Positions 1 to 12,000 of a stretch of 64,000 nt of DNA are shown piece after piece. The DNA is taken from positions 57,467,743 through 57,531,742 of the forward strand of contig NC_044278.2 in the NCBI RefSeq assembly GCF_004027225.2, given 5' to 3'. Both the position numbers and the translations under genes were made by a program. The stretch is from Strigops habroptila. Lineage: Eukaryota > Chordata > Aves > Psittaciformes > Psittacidae. The notes below the pieces were generated by a model. That model worked only from the letters and a program-made list of their open reading frames with translations. It was not told the origin of the DNA and made no database searches. Each line of letters opens with the position of its first letter. Within the stretch, counting starts at the first letter, position 1.

Positions 1-2
1 AG
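1..2 (+). CDS. EIF5B: EIF5B exon 1, last two bases
   Basis: The window begins AG followed by GTAAGAG, a perfect 5' splice donor. The next coding exon starts with a single T that needs two preceding bases, and AG plus T gives Ser, which fits the Ser of the family's N-terminal EDS motif. This phase agreement makes positions 1-2 the end of the start-codon exon; the ATG itself is outside. Inference from phase and family knowledge. Confidence 0.75.
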
Positions 3-3000
3 GTAAGAGGATCACTTCTGTGGCTGTGTGCATGTTATCTTGGGTACTGCCCATCTGTGAACTTTTTTTGTGTGTAAGGATTCTTATAATGGCAGCTGTA
101 TTAACCATATGGAACACTGACTGAATGACGTTGTGTGTATATGCAGCAGCAGGAGAGAACATATTGTTACTTGTCACTATAAAATAATAAACACAACTAT
201 AGAATCAATTTGGAGAGTGGTTTTAGTTGTTAATACTGTCAGGGAGTTAAATGAGAACTGACATCTTCAAATGTGTTTGAATTGGAAATGACAACTTTTT
301 CTTACCTAGACTGCTCAGTTTGTGTATCCTTTTTGAGTCATTGTTTCTCTTATGAAAGTACTTCCTATGATGGCTGTTTCACAAAATAGTTTTTTCTCTC
401 AAGGCATTCTTTGCTACCTAGACGTGTATCGTATTAAGATGTTGATGTTAGCAACTTAAAGTTGTTACCCTTTACCAGGTTAGGGTGCAGACTGTTTTTG
501 TTTCTCTGGTCCTTTCAGGGTAATGAGTATTTCACTAGTGAAGAGTTCTGCTTGTCTTGACTATTTTTCCTCACACTTTTTGCCGTACCACATATGCCGC
601 TTCATAGTGTCTTTTGTTATCAGCTTGTATTTCACAGGTATATCTCGGGAGCAGCTCTGGTGAGGAAATGAGTCAAGTATGATTTGAGAAAGAAGAAGGA
701 AGGGTTGGATCTTTGTGCTCAAAGGAAAGGAGGCCTAGTGCTTGTCTTCGCACTTAGTGTGGTAAATGCCAGAGTCATGTAGAAGCCTTTGGGTGCTGAG
801 GCACTGCTGCTCGGGGCCCTTCCAGTGGCAGTGGCTGGTGTGCGGGGGATACTTTGAGAGTCTTGGTGCCTACTGGATACCTTATTCTCTTTGTGTATCT
901 CTGAATGTATTTCTGCGTGTCTGTAAATTACTGACCATGGGCCTCTCTCGGGTGCTGTGCACAAAATCTCATTTGTGTCAGAAAAAGGGAGGCATACCTT
1001 AAAAGAGAGGCCAAGAATTTGTTGTTAGAATAACTGAAATCCTGAGAGCCTAATGATTGTTAATTCAGATCTAATTGTTAGGAAAAAAGAGAACAGTAAT
1101 TCAGTTGAAGTAGTTACATGCACCCTCTCACTGCAGCTCTTAGTTTTAGGATTTCATCCTGGTGATGGTAGGCTGTTATGGCGAGTTGTCAGCATCGATG
1201 CCCTTCACAAGGAGCAATATGATTGTTCATGTTGATGGTTTCATCTTCCTCGCTCTAGGATCCACCTAAGATTGTTTTTATATGCTTGCTAATGTGCCTT
1301 TGCTCTTCATTGGTTTGCAGCTCTGTGTCACGTCCAAATATGTAAAAGACACCGTGTACTGGATAATACTTCTTTCTTGTTTATTACCCCTAAAAACGGT
1401 TTTGTCCAGGCCTGTGTTTCTCTTGGCCAATTGCTGGTGAGTTGTGGGGTGTCCAGCGCTGAGTCCTGTACAAGCTGTCCCTGTTTATCCATGCCTGCAT
1501 GCCTCTCCTCTCCATGCTGTGCATCCACTTCTCAAGGCCTCTGCTGCTGTATCAGGCCTGTGTTTCTCTACACTACATCATTGTTGTAAAGCTGTGAATA
1601 TCTCATTCTGTACAGAGCAACTGCTTGTTACTGCTCTCTATATGGAACTCTGGTTGCAGCCTGCCTGGGTAAACAAAAGTAGAAGCAATTAGGCATAGGC
1701 ACCTGGTCAATTAGAGAAATTGCTGTCACAGCTAAATCGAGGAACAGTTGCAGGCAGGTCAAGAAAAGTTCAGCCAAAGTAGCCTGACAAAGTAGCTGCG
1801 GTCCTAAGGCCTTGCAAATGCAGTGTTGAGCTTATTGACTGCTACTAGCAGTGACAATACAGTGTCACAGGGCCACATGACTATGGCGATGGGAGGGATG
1901 ACGTGAAAGAATTTAAACAGATATGTGTTTAAGAAGGACAGGATGGTTAGACTGGGTGTATTTTATAGCAGAGAGTTTGGGGGTTGGGAGTGAGAACAGA
2001 CCTGGAAAGCCAGTGACGTTTTGAATAGGCTCCCTCTGCAGAGGTACTGTGATCATCTGGTGGTGTCGGTTCTAGCTGACATCACTGTGAATGTCAGGCT
2101 CCCTCGAGGGAGGGAGAGGCAGCATCACATATTTGCATCTGTAGCTTGAAGTTGGACTTTAGCATTCCCCATCAGTCTCCCTTCTATTCCCAGTAGAGTG
2201 AGAAGACTGGTTGTGTGTAATCAAAGGCTTCCAGTCAGTTTTGCCTCCTGCATCTTCAGTTCTCTGCTACACAGTGTTAATTGTTTCCTTTTCTGTTTCT
2301 TGTTTCCCCAACAATTATGTTACAATCCCTTACGTTCCTTTTGACTGCAGCTCCCAAAGCATGTGGCAGCTCACGGACATAACTTGCAGTGCAGATGCAC
2401 TTGCATGTGGGGAGATGCACATGGTGTGTCTGTGTTGTGAATATTGGTTCGAGAATGGATGTGGCAGAAGGAGATTTCCTGCTTGTTTTCTGACATACTG
2501 AGACAAGTTATGGAAGGTACATGTCATCTTTACTGTGCTTTTCTCCCTTCACTCACATAGCTTTGTCTTTTGTTGCGTGGTTTACTCCTCCCTTGTTTCT
2601 GCTGAATACAGAGGAGGTCATACTGGTGAGTGTCAATATATGTCTTGGAAGTGTGCTCGTAAATGATGGTGAGAATGAATTTTGTCATGGGAACAAGGCG
2701 TAAGTATATAGGGATAAGACCCTGCGTGAGATGATAGCTGTGGTGAGCAGGGAAAGAATGGCAGCGCAGGATTGTTGCCTGTTAGGAATACAGATTGTTA
2801 CCTGAACAGGTACACCTACAAACCTGTTTCTACTGTACCAGCACTTTCGTTACATTCCTCTGGAACTCTGTTATTGACTCCTGCTGCTTGTTTGCTGTGC
2901 ATCTGTCAGTAAAGAACATATTTATCTAGAATGGTCAGATATATGGTCACTGTAGGAAAAACTCAGTGTGGTGTGTAAGAGAGGCGCTTTGTAAAGGTGG

Positions 3001-6000
3001 AGAGTGCCTTGGGTCATAAATAGCTCCTAAGCCATGTGGAAGTTTTGCTTCCTCTTTGGAATTTTTATGGTTGTGTTAATCACTCATTTTTGAATGAAAT
3101 GTCATAGCAAATTTTTTTTTTTTTTTTTTTTTTTAAAGAGGTATTTTTGTTTTCAGGCTTTCCTAATGGAAGAGTAGGTGTTCTAATGTGTAGTCTAGCT
3201 CCTCTCAGGAGTAATAGGCTTTGGTTCTTGGGTAGAGCTGTAATGGAAGAAGCTATGTCAAGGTTCTACCCTGCTGTCTTTGTGAATTTAGTATAGGATT
3301 ATTATTATTTATTTTTTCTTTAATGTGTGGGAAGAAAGGCTGCTGTAAACTATAGAACTGTGCTTTGAATTCAAGCTTCAAGCTGCTGCTGTAGATTACC
3401 AAGTAAGTGTGCTATGTGCTATATGATATAAGTTATTTCCTGCATAGAATACAGACCTTTTCACCTCGATGGTGTTAGCTTTTCATATGATTTTACTCTT
3501 CTCTCAGCTGTAAGTCATCTTCCTCTTAGTAGCTTTCCTTAGTTTCCAGTAGGTAGTCTTTAGGTGTGTTTATTCTTGTGCCCTTTAATATTGTGAACTG
3601 TTGCGTAGGCATACCACTCTGATCATTCATGCATATTGCTTTAGAAGTTACAGGTGCCAGCTGTGATTCTGCAGCCAAGAGTGAACACTGCTGCTAAATT
3701 AAGACACAGAGTGCTGTTGCTGATGCTATATATTGCTTTCTTATCTACAAATTAAACTCCTGGCATTGTCTACTAGTTGTTCTATTTGGCTCTCTCTTAT
3801 TAGTCTGTTAAGTAACATCTTCTTAATGTTGTGTAGGAAAGTTCTGTGAAAGCTAGGAAGCGTTCAAATACCTGTAGTTCAGAAACATTCTATACATTAG
3901 AAAATATAACTGTCTGTCCTCAAACATATTTCCACAAGCAAAGCTTTTGCAGCTCCATCGGAGAACAGCTGATAAACCCTTGAAATCCCTGTTTTGCAGT
4001 TCTCATCTAGAAAATGCTAGGATTTTGTACTGAAAGATGAAGTAATGCAAAATAATTTCTCCATTACAGAAATTTGTTGGCCTGTTCTATGCAAATACGT
4101 ATTTGTTTCCCCAGCCTATAGCTTTTAATGCAGGCCTTTCATATTTAAAAGAAAACTATTTTTATAGGTTTGGATTTTTTTTTTTTTTTTTTTTTAAACA
4201 AAGCATCATCGTAACAAAACTGTCAGGATCTTCAAATATTTGTGGTAATGGTATCATAAACCAAAAACACTGCAGTACACTAAGTAGATTGTTAGAAGCA
4301 GCTTTTCTTGTAGAAACCTCAATTCTTTTCATCTGTTACTTCCATGAAGGCACCTAAACCTTATGTATAAGTAACCTGTTCATGAAAAGAATGAAAATAG
4401 TACATTGCAAGCCAGAGGAACTGCGGACACTGTTCTTCCAGTGCTCTGAAGATCTCTGGCAAGCCGTGCTCAGAATAGAAAGGTTTATGGCAAGTTAAAC
4501 TTCGCTGCTGTTGTCGACACTCATCAAGCCAGACAAGCTGACAGTTCTACATACCTTTGCTGGTTTTAATTGTCATGTTTTTCTGACTCTGGGCTCATGT
4601 GTGTCGCTGTACATTTGTTCTCTACTGTTCAGCACTTTAAAGCTGCCTGGGAGTGAAGGTTACAATTTGGGATGAAATCTCCTGTTCAGTAGCTTTTAAT
4701 GCTTGCATAATATTCCTGTTCTGCCTCCCTTTGGCTCCCTCCACAAAAACAGTCCCCCTGCGTGGTGGAGGAAATAATTTTTCTGGACGCAAATTATGTG
4801 TGCATGTAATTAACACAGTCATTAAGTTTGTCTTGCTGAAAAAGTACAGCGCAGCCTGGGTGTTTGATCTGAAAGCAGCTGCTGTCTTACACAAGATGGG
4901 TGTTTTGATGATCCTAGTGTTTGCAGCACCGATGACTTATTGTTCCTGTATATAAATTTTTTCTTCTACAGTAGTCTAGTGGAGATTTTGAACATGAATC
5001 TGCTCTCTTAAAACTGATAGGTGCTTCTTTAGTTTGATGCTTCTTAGATTGATGCTGTAAGATGAAGTATGGTTTTTAATTATAGTTAATATAGGTGGGC
5101 ATCCTTTGCTCTTCAGGATCATAGACAATCTAAAGTGTATTTCATGAAGTGTTCTAAATGTTATTTTTGTGATTTGTTTTGATTTTATACAATGAGATAC
5201 ATAGGATGTGGAAGTTGTAAAACAGTGGACTTGGAGGTAATTTCTGTTATCTTTGTACTTTTTCTAAACAAACAAAACCTAAAAGAACTAGTTCAATGAA
5301 GGCCAAACACTAGTTCTTTTGTGTTTCTTATTCCATGCTTTTAGTCACCTGGCTCTATTGGGAGCTAAAACTTCAACTAAATCTTGAAGAACTGCAGAGC
5401 CGGCTACTAGTCACTACAGAAGCTTCTTATGTTGAAGTTTTGCTATATCTTTGTTCATATGCAAATTTTGGGTCACGGTGAGCTTTTATAAAGGAGACTT
5501 TCTGTTTTTCTAGAATCTGTTGGGGTTAAAGGTTGTTTTCTATGTCTCTTTCAGGTGGTTTTGCTTAGCTGATAGTTATGCCACTCTTCTTTTTCCCCAG
5601 CCAAACTTGAAAGAGAAGGCATGACTCTTTAATATTAAAAATGGAATCATTGTCTGGGGAGCCTGAGTAAAAAGCAGTTATGCTTTTAGTCAAATTTCAC
5701 TTCCTTGCTGTCTCATGTAATTAGGAAGCCTCACCAGCTTCCTTCATCTGGGAGAAACAGCTAAGGTGTAGTTTTGCATCAGACTCGATTCAGTCAAGCT
5801 GTCAGATATGTCTAACCTTGTGGTCTTACTGTTGCTGTCCCCAGCAGCATGCTGTAACTGCTTCCACTGCATTGGATTCAGTGCTTATGTGCCCACACCA
5901 CAACTCAGCAATGTGATTTGATCTGCTGCCAGAGAAGTGTGTTCTGCAAGGGTTTGTGGCTGCAGGATTGCATGAACTGATGAGAGGGGAAAGCGTGGCT

Positions 6001-9000
6001 GGGAATGGGGAAGGAAGTCGCTTCTCCCCTCCCATGGCCATAGTTGGAGGAAGAGGCCACGGGAATGTGGCCCTTTCCTAGGGCTGTGACTTTTTTTTAG
6101 GCCCTGTCAGCTGCAGTGGTGGGTTGCATAGCTGGTGCTCACATGAACACTGCTTCACTTCTTGGGCTGAGGAAGGAGTGCAGTTCTTCCTGAATTTCAA
6201 ACTGTCTCAGTCATACATAATTTCAGGAATGGAATTCAGCAGGAAATCAAGGTGGCTGCTTCTACTCTGAAAATTTAAGTTTGCTGTATTCGTGTTCTTT
6301 GATAGGTAAGGATGAGAAAAAGACCATGGCTTTTGTTTCATGTTTTGAATGGCCTTGCCGAGCCAGCAGATACTTGCATTTTCAATTTCATAACCCGCTT
6401 CAAGAACAAGTTGGTGGTGCGTGGTTTTGACCAATTAAATAATTACTTCCAAAATGTTTTATGTTCTGTAGCATTTTTAACCAGTTGCTCCAAAATAGCT
6501 CTTGGTGAAAGACAGAATGACCATTTATCGTAATACCTACAAGTAAAAAAACCTACAAATATGCCATTCAGCATTGGCAACTTGCTAATTTTGGATAAGC
6601 TTGTATTTAGGAATGCATCCTATTACCAGGCTTATGACCCATGCATAACAGAGGATGGGTAAGGTGCTCTAGGAGAGTTATGGTAAAGACCTGTCTAAAA
6701 GTATTAGTTTTACTTGGTCTAGAAGTATTGCAAAACCAAGCAGATGGAAACAGATGGTTCAGCTTCTTTTCAGTCTTTTTGAAGTTCAAGGGGGTTTTTT
6801 TTAGCAAAGAAAATGACTTAATGACAGCTATGTTCCTTTGAAGGTGGTTAGAAGAGCTGGTGTGATGCAAATGATGAAATATCTCCAAAGTTGCCTCAGC
6901 AAAAAGGAGTTCTGATTATGCACGAATGTGGGCAATGAGTTCACGTTAGTGATGCAACTTTCTTACTGTGTCGACTTAGTGGCTCTTTTGCCCCATGCAC
7001 ATTAATTTTTTTTTTTGGTCTGTTTTTAATTGTATAACATTTTCTGACATTTCAACTTCATCTTTACAGAGACAGCTTAAATTATGCTCAAAATATTTTA
7101 GTTAGGATTGGTTTTGACTTGGCTTAGCTGCTAGGTGAAGGCAAGATTTAGTAATTGTGTTGGTCAGTGTAGTGGATCAAAAAATACTTGTAACCTTTTT
7201 AATCTGCATACACGCTTTCATTTTAGTTTCAGTAGGAGTTTGTTACATTGTGGACTTTGCAAAGCTAGACGTTAGATTTCCAGTAGGGCTTGTCCTCATT
7301 TTAAGCTGGATTCTTCCATTTAATTTCTGGAGTTTCATTTAACTAATTTCACTAGAGTTAAATTGATGTAAACGTGGGCAACTCATCTCCTTTATACTGC
7401 TAATGAATCCTATTACTCCACTCTTGCAGTTCATGGATGGATTAGTAGTTTCCTTTACTCCCTATCTCACTGCTGCCTAGTCAGGATGCCATCTCTGTCA
7501 CGTGTAGATGCACAGTGCCAGCTTAGAGTGAAGTTCTACCCTGGGTTTGGGGGTATGTATTGTGGGTACTATAATAAATGTACTCAAAGTTGTAATTGTG
7601 TGCAGTCTTAAGAAAGAGCATGAGGAAAACATGCCTGTATGGTAGTCTTGCTAATATGCTTGTCTGTTAGCAGAGAGTATCTGTGAAATGTTGGTGGTGT
7701 CAACTGACCTGTAACGCCATCCTTCCCTAGAACCTGCAGGGGAAGTTGAAGGAGCTTGTTTGACAAGGAGGGGCAGTTACCCATTTCAGCTGCAGAAGTT
7801 CACTGCACAAAGAAAAATGCTAAAAGGCTGTTGACTCATACTTTGATAGCTATAGTCCTATCTTCCCTGTATTTGGCCTTGTTTCCGGGGGCAATGCCCA
7901 GGAAGTCTTTCAAGTTTCTATGCCTAGATTTGTCTCTTAAAGAGATTGTACTGCATGCAGTATCTGTCCTTAGTATAGAAGTTTCACGCTATGAAAATCC
8001 CTATTGATGAATATATTAATTATGCCAGTACTTGGAGTAATTTCTTTAACCTTCCATGGAAAATACATGATAGATAATTAAAATGTATTTGTAACTGTTC
8101 TGACATACTTAGAAACTGTTAGAGCTTCCTAACATATTTCAGAATTGTAAGTTTAAATCTTGATTTGGAGCATGATAGGTTCTGTTCTGGTGAGATGTGC
8201 ACTGATTTACACCTGTAATACCCTAGACTCCCGAAGAAAAAGTAAAACTAAAAACATACATCTTGCTCGTTGTTAGAAAGCATTAGAAATTATGAAACTT
8301 TACAACTGAAGTGTTTATAAGCAAAACGGCAAAGTGTGCCCTTAAGACTAACCCAAACCCTAGTATGTGGAAACTAGGATTGATGTAAACCTTGTGTGAA
8401 GGTGAACTCTGGCCTCGTGATGGCTTCCATGGGGAATTTCTAGGTTCTGGCTGTTGCAGGCCATTGCATCAGAAAAAGAACTTACTCCAAAACTGTGCTT
8501 TTATGTTTTAAACTCCCCCACTCTGCCCTACCCCCAGGTTAAAAAAAGAGTCTAACACCTTAAGGTATGTGCTATTTTAGTACTTTTTTTTCTTTTCCTG
8601 GGGTTCTAGTCTTAAATATTGTTTCCTTGCTGCACTAGGAAGAGAAACACTGCAGTGTTGTTTTTTCTCCAGACTGTGCATCTATCAGTCACGAGGCTTT
8701 TCCACTTTTCTGACTCAATAGCTTGCAATTGTGTGGGATCTTATAAGTAGGAGAGCTACTGGCTGTCTTTTTCGATCTGACTGAGCAGCGGTAGGTGACA
8801 GCTCTTCATTTATTTCCTAACTCTGCTTTAATCTTCACACTGAAAACATTTCATAATTTCTCTTACAGGCAGAATTTGCGATTGTAGCTTTATTTGTCGC
8901 CGGTTTTGCTTTACACAGTGGCTTAGGTTGTGTTTTGGAGTGTCACTTTGTTACTGGCCTGATTTGATGCTTTGATTGCATGAGAGGAGATGTTGAATTT

Positions 9001-12000
9001 CCTTTGTTGCCCACGCCTGCCTTAAAAATCTCTGAGCACTTACTTGGGATGCTCTGTGTATATTTGATCCTGGTCTGGTGCAGAATGGTGTGCTAGCACA
9101 GCATTTAAGTGGTGACCCAGTGAATATTTGGGAATCTGTTCATAAGGGGCTTTCCCTATATATTGCAGGTTTTCAGTAGCCTTTATTGGAACCCTTCTGG
9201 GCAAGAGATGATTTCTTAATGTAATTTCTAAGGCAGTAAGGTCAATATTTTTCAGTATAAATTATGTGAATATTTCTGTATGTTACTTCTAAAATGTTTT
9301 GGAGTATGTTGAAGTGTTACATTGCTATAATCCTGCTTAAACGGTAAAAGGCAGTGAAATTGCGTAGGGGAAGACTTAATCAGTGATGTGACTCTAAAGA
9401 AAACTAGTTTTGCTTGGTATCTCTGCACACTCATTGATTCCTGCCATCTCCTTTAATTAGCCTAACTGCTGTGTCTTTCTGCATAGGTTGCTCTGTATTA
9501 AGCAGAGCTTTTCATGGAGGAATGTCTCTGGCCATTTAGTGTTTTGAAAATTGTTCAGGTTTGAGTGAAGTGTACACACCAAACTCCTGCTGTATTTATT
9601 GCATTGAAATGCTGGTTTAGCGGTACCAGAACTCTCTTCATATCTGGCAGCAAAACTAGAGGCTGCAATCAAAAGTATGTGAGTAAGAAAGGTGGCTCAG
9701 GCTTCACTTCTGAAACAGACAAAAGAAAATCAGGGGAGTAACTTAGTTATCTTGGTGTGCAAACCTGGTCAACAGCAACCCTCTCTTGAGCCCAAAGCAT
9801 TATGGGCTTGAATGGCCCAAGGTAGCAAGGCTGTGAAGTCTATAGATAAAGTCTTCATGTGGAAGTGATTTGAGGTCAGAATTGAAAACTGTGCTGTCAG
9901 GTTGCTGTATCAGGTACTCTTAGTGTTGGGGTTAGGATCCTTGCAAAAGGCTAAGTGGAGGGCCAAGAGAGGCTGTGTGGAGACCCTTTGGAGGAGGAAG
10001 TTCCTGCAAGAGTGTTTGGGTTTCTGAAACATGCTTTTGGGGACTGCTTAAAAAGGTTTACAGGAAAGAGTTCCTAGGTATATCTTCCAATGCCAACAGG
10101 AAAGAAGCTCTTCTGTTATGTATCTTAAGTGCAGTAGGTTCCTTATGACTGAAGAATCACTCAGGAAGAGAGGGAGGGCACCTTCTCAGTCTTATTTTCA
10201 ACTTGCTTTTATTATGAAATCCTAGTGGAATATTATTAGTTTTTAAAGGTAAAGAAATTCCAGGTCAGTATGGGAATAAACTCATAGTAACAGAAGAAAA
10301 TATTTGAATTTCTTGGCTTTCCAATGGTGCTCCTACCCTACAGTTCTTAAGAAGAATTATAACTGGATATATTGCTGTTTATATATGTGCATGCAGCCTT
10401 AATTTTACTGTCATTTCATTGAGGCTCAAATGTTTGAAGCTTGCTGTGTCACTTCTTAGTAAGTGGAAATGTAATGTAAAGTATAGATTTCTTTGGCAGT
10501 GTTCAAGGCCAGATTGGACAGAGCCTTGGGTGACATGGTCTACTGGAAGGTGTTCCTTCCCATGGCAGAGGGTTGGAATTAGATGATCTTAAGGTCCTTT
10601 CCAACCCAAAGCATTCCATGATTCTTGGAAACCATTGACTGTTAAGCAGTGAAAGCCAAGGCTGGAAAGGCTCTTGTACTATATTTATGCCACTATCGTG
10701 ACAGCTGAACAGTCTTCATTATTATTCCTAAGTTGTTCTTGCTGGTGGGTGTTAAAGCTTACTGCTTATGAATTTTCTTGTGTTTGATCTCAGAGATTTT
10801 TCTCCCACAAAAAAGTTTTCTTCAAGGTTCAGCTGAAGTGTGTTGATTTGAAAACAAATAAACCCCCACCTCCTTAAAGCCCATATCCTGCAAAACATAA
10901 GGTACTCTAAGCATCCTCCTTGCTAGTAGCATAAAACCTATGTGTGTTATGTTTGGACATAACTTTCTGCAAAATTGCAACGTGAAAAGTCAGCCTTGAG
11001 AATATCCATGTAAAATATAAGCTGTTGAAAGACTTGGCTCTTTAGTATCTGTAGAGCCATATGGTTAAGATTCTGCAGTAGTGGGAGCAGTACAGCCATG
11101 GAAGAAGTAGTGATGGAGCTTGTATTTTGGTCTCTTCAAACTATTTCAAGCTTGGATTTGATTTTATCTTCTCCATTAACTCCTAAAGTAAAAGGAGGTA
11201 AGCAAATGTGCTTAATAAACTGATATTCTGCACTTAATGCAAAAAAGAAATGAGGGGGCCTTTATGTAGGCCTGGATGTAATGTAGTTAGCCTGGTATTA
11301 GGGCTTTAACTCTAAGTGACATTTTTATTTCAGCTGTCTATGCTACTTCTGGTGCACAGCCAGTTAAATTGCTTATAAAAACATCTCTTAAATTGCTGAA
11401 ATATCAAGTCAGCTGTTATTAAGGTGGAAATGGCCAGAAAGTTTATTATTTCCTCTTGAGGGTGGTAGGGATTGGTTTAGAAATTAGGCATTAACTATTT
11501 GAGTTACATTTCTCAAAGAAATGTATTACTCAGCACAGAAGTAGTACTATTAGGTATATTTAAGGTGACTTCTCTTGACTAAAAGTAGAGTATTTCTGGT
11601 AATAAAGATGATGTACAGTGAGGTGCTTCATTGTGATTTTTTTATTTGGATTGTTCAGTCTATAAGCAAGAAAATTTAAGATCTTAATACAAATAATCAG
11701 TCTTCGCCTTTTAAAAAAAAAAGTGCATTGTTGCTTACTTGTGCTGTTGTCACATATAGACAGTGTTTGGTGACTTGCTTATGTCCAATTTGGGATAAAA
11801 TGGGTTTGTGACTGTCAGCATTCACTTAAACTTGGAAAATGATTCTCCCAGCCCACTCCTTTTGCAAAGGGAAGTACAGCTTAGACTCACTGAATTTCAG
11901 GATCTTTAAAGGTACTTGATTTTTTTCATTAATATTCAGCTTCTGGGTTTGTAAATTGGCAAGGCTGAAGTTCTGGTAGTTTAGAATTTGCTGGCATCTT

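Noticed and set aside
6869..6916. Possible C/D-box snoRNA (ATGATGA ... CTGA) in EIF5B intron 1
   Set aside because: Only about 48 bases between boxes, no second box pair and no convincing terminal stem.
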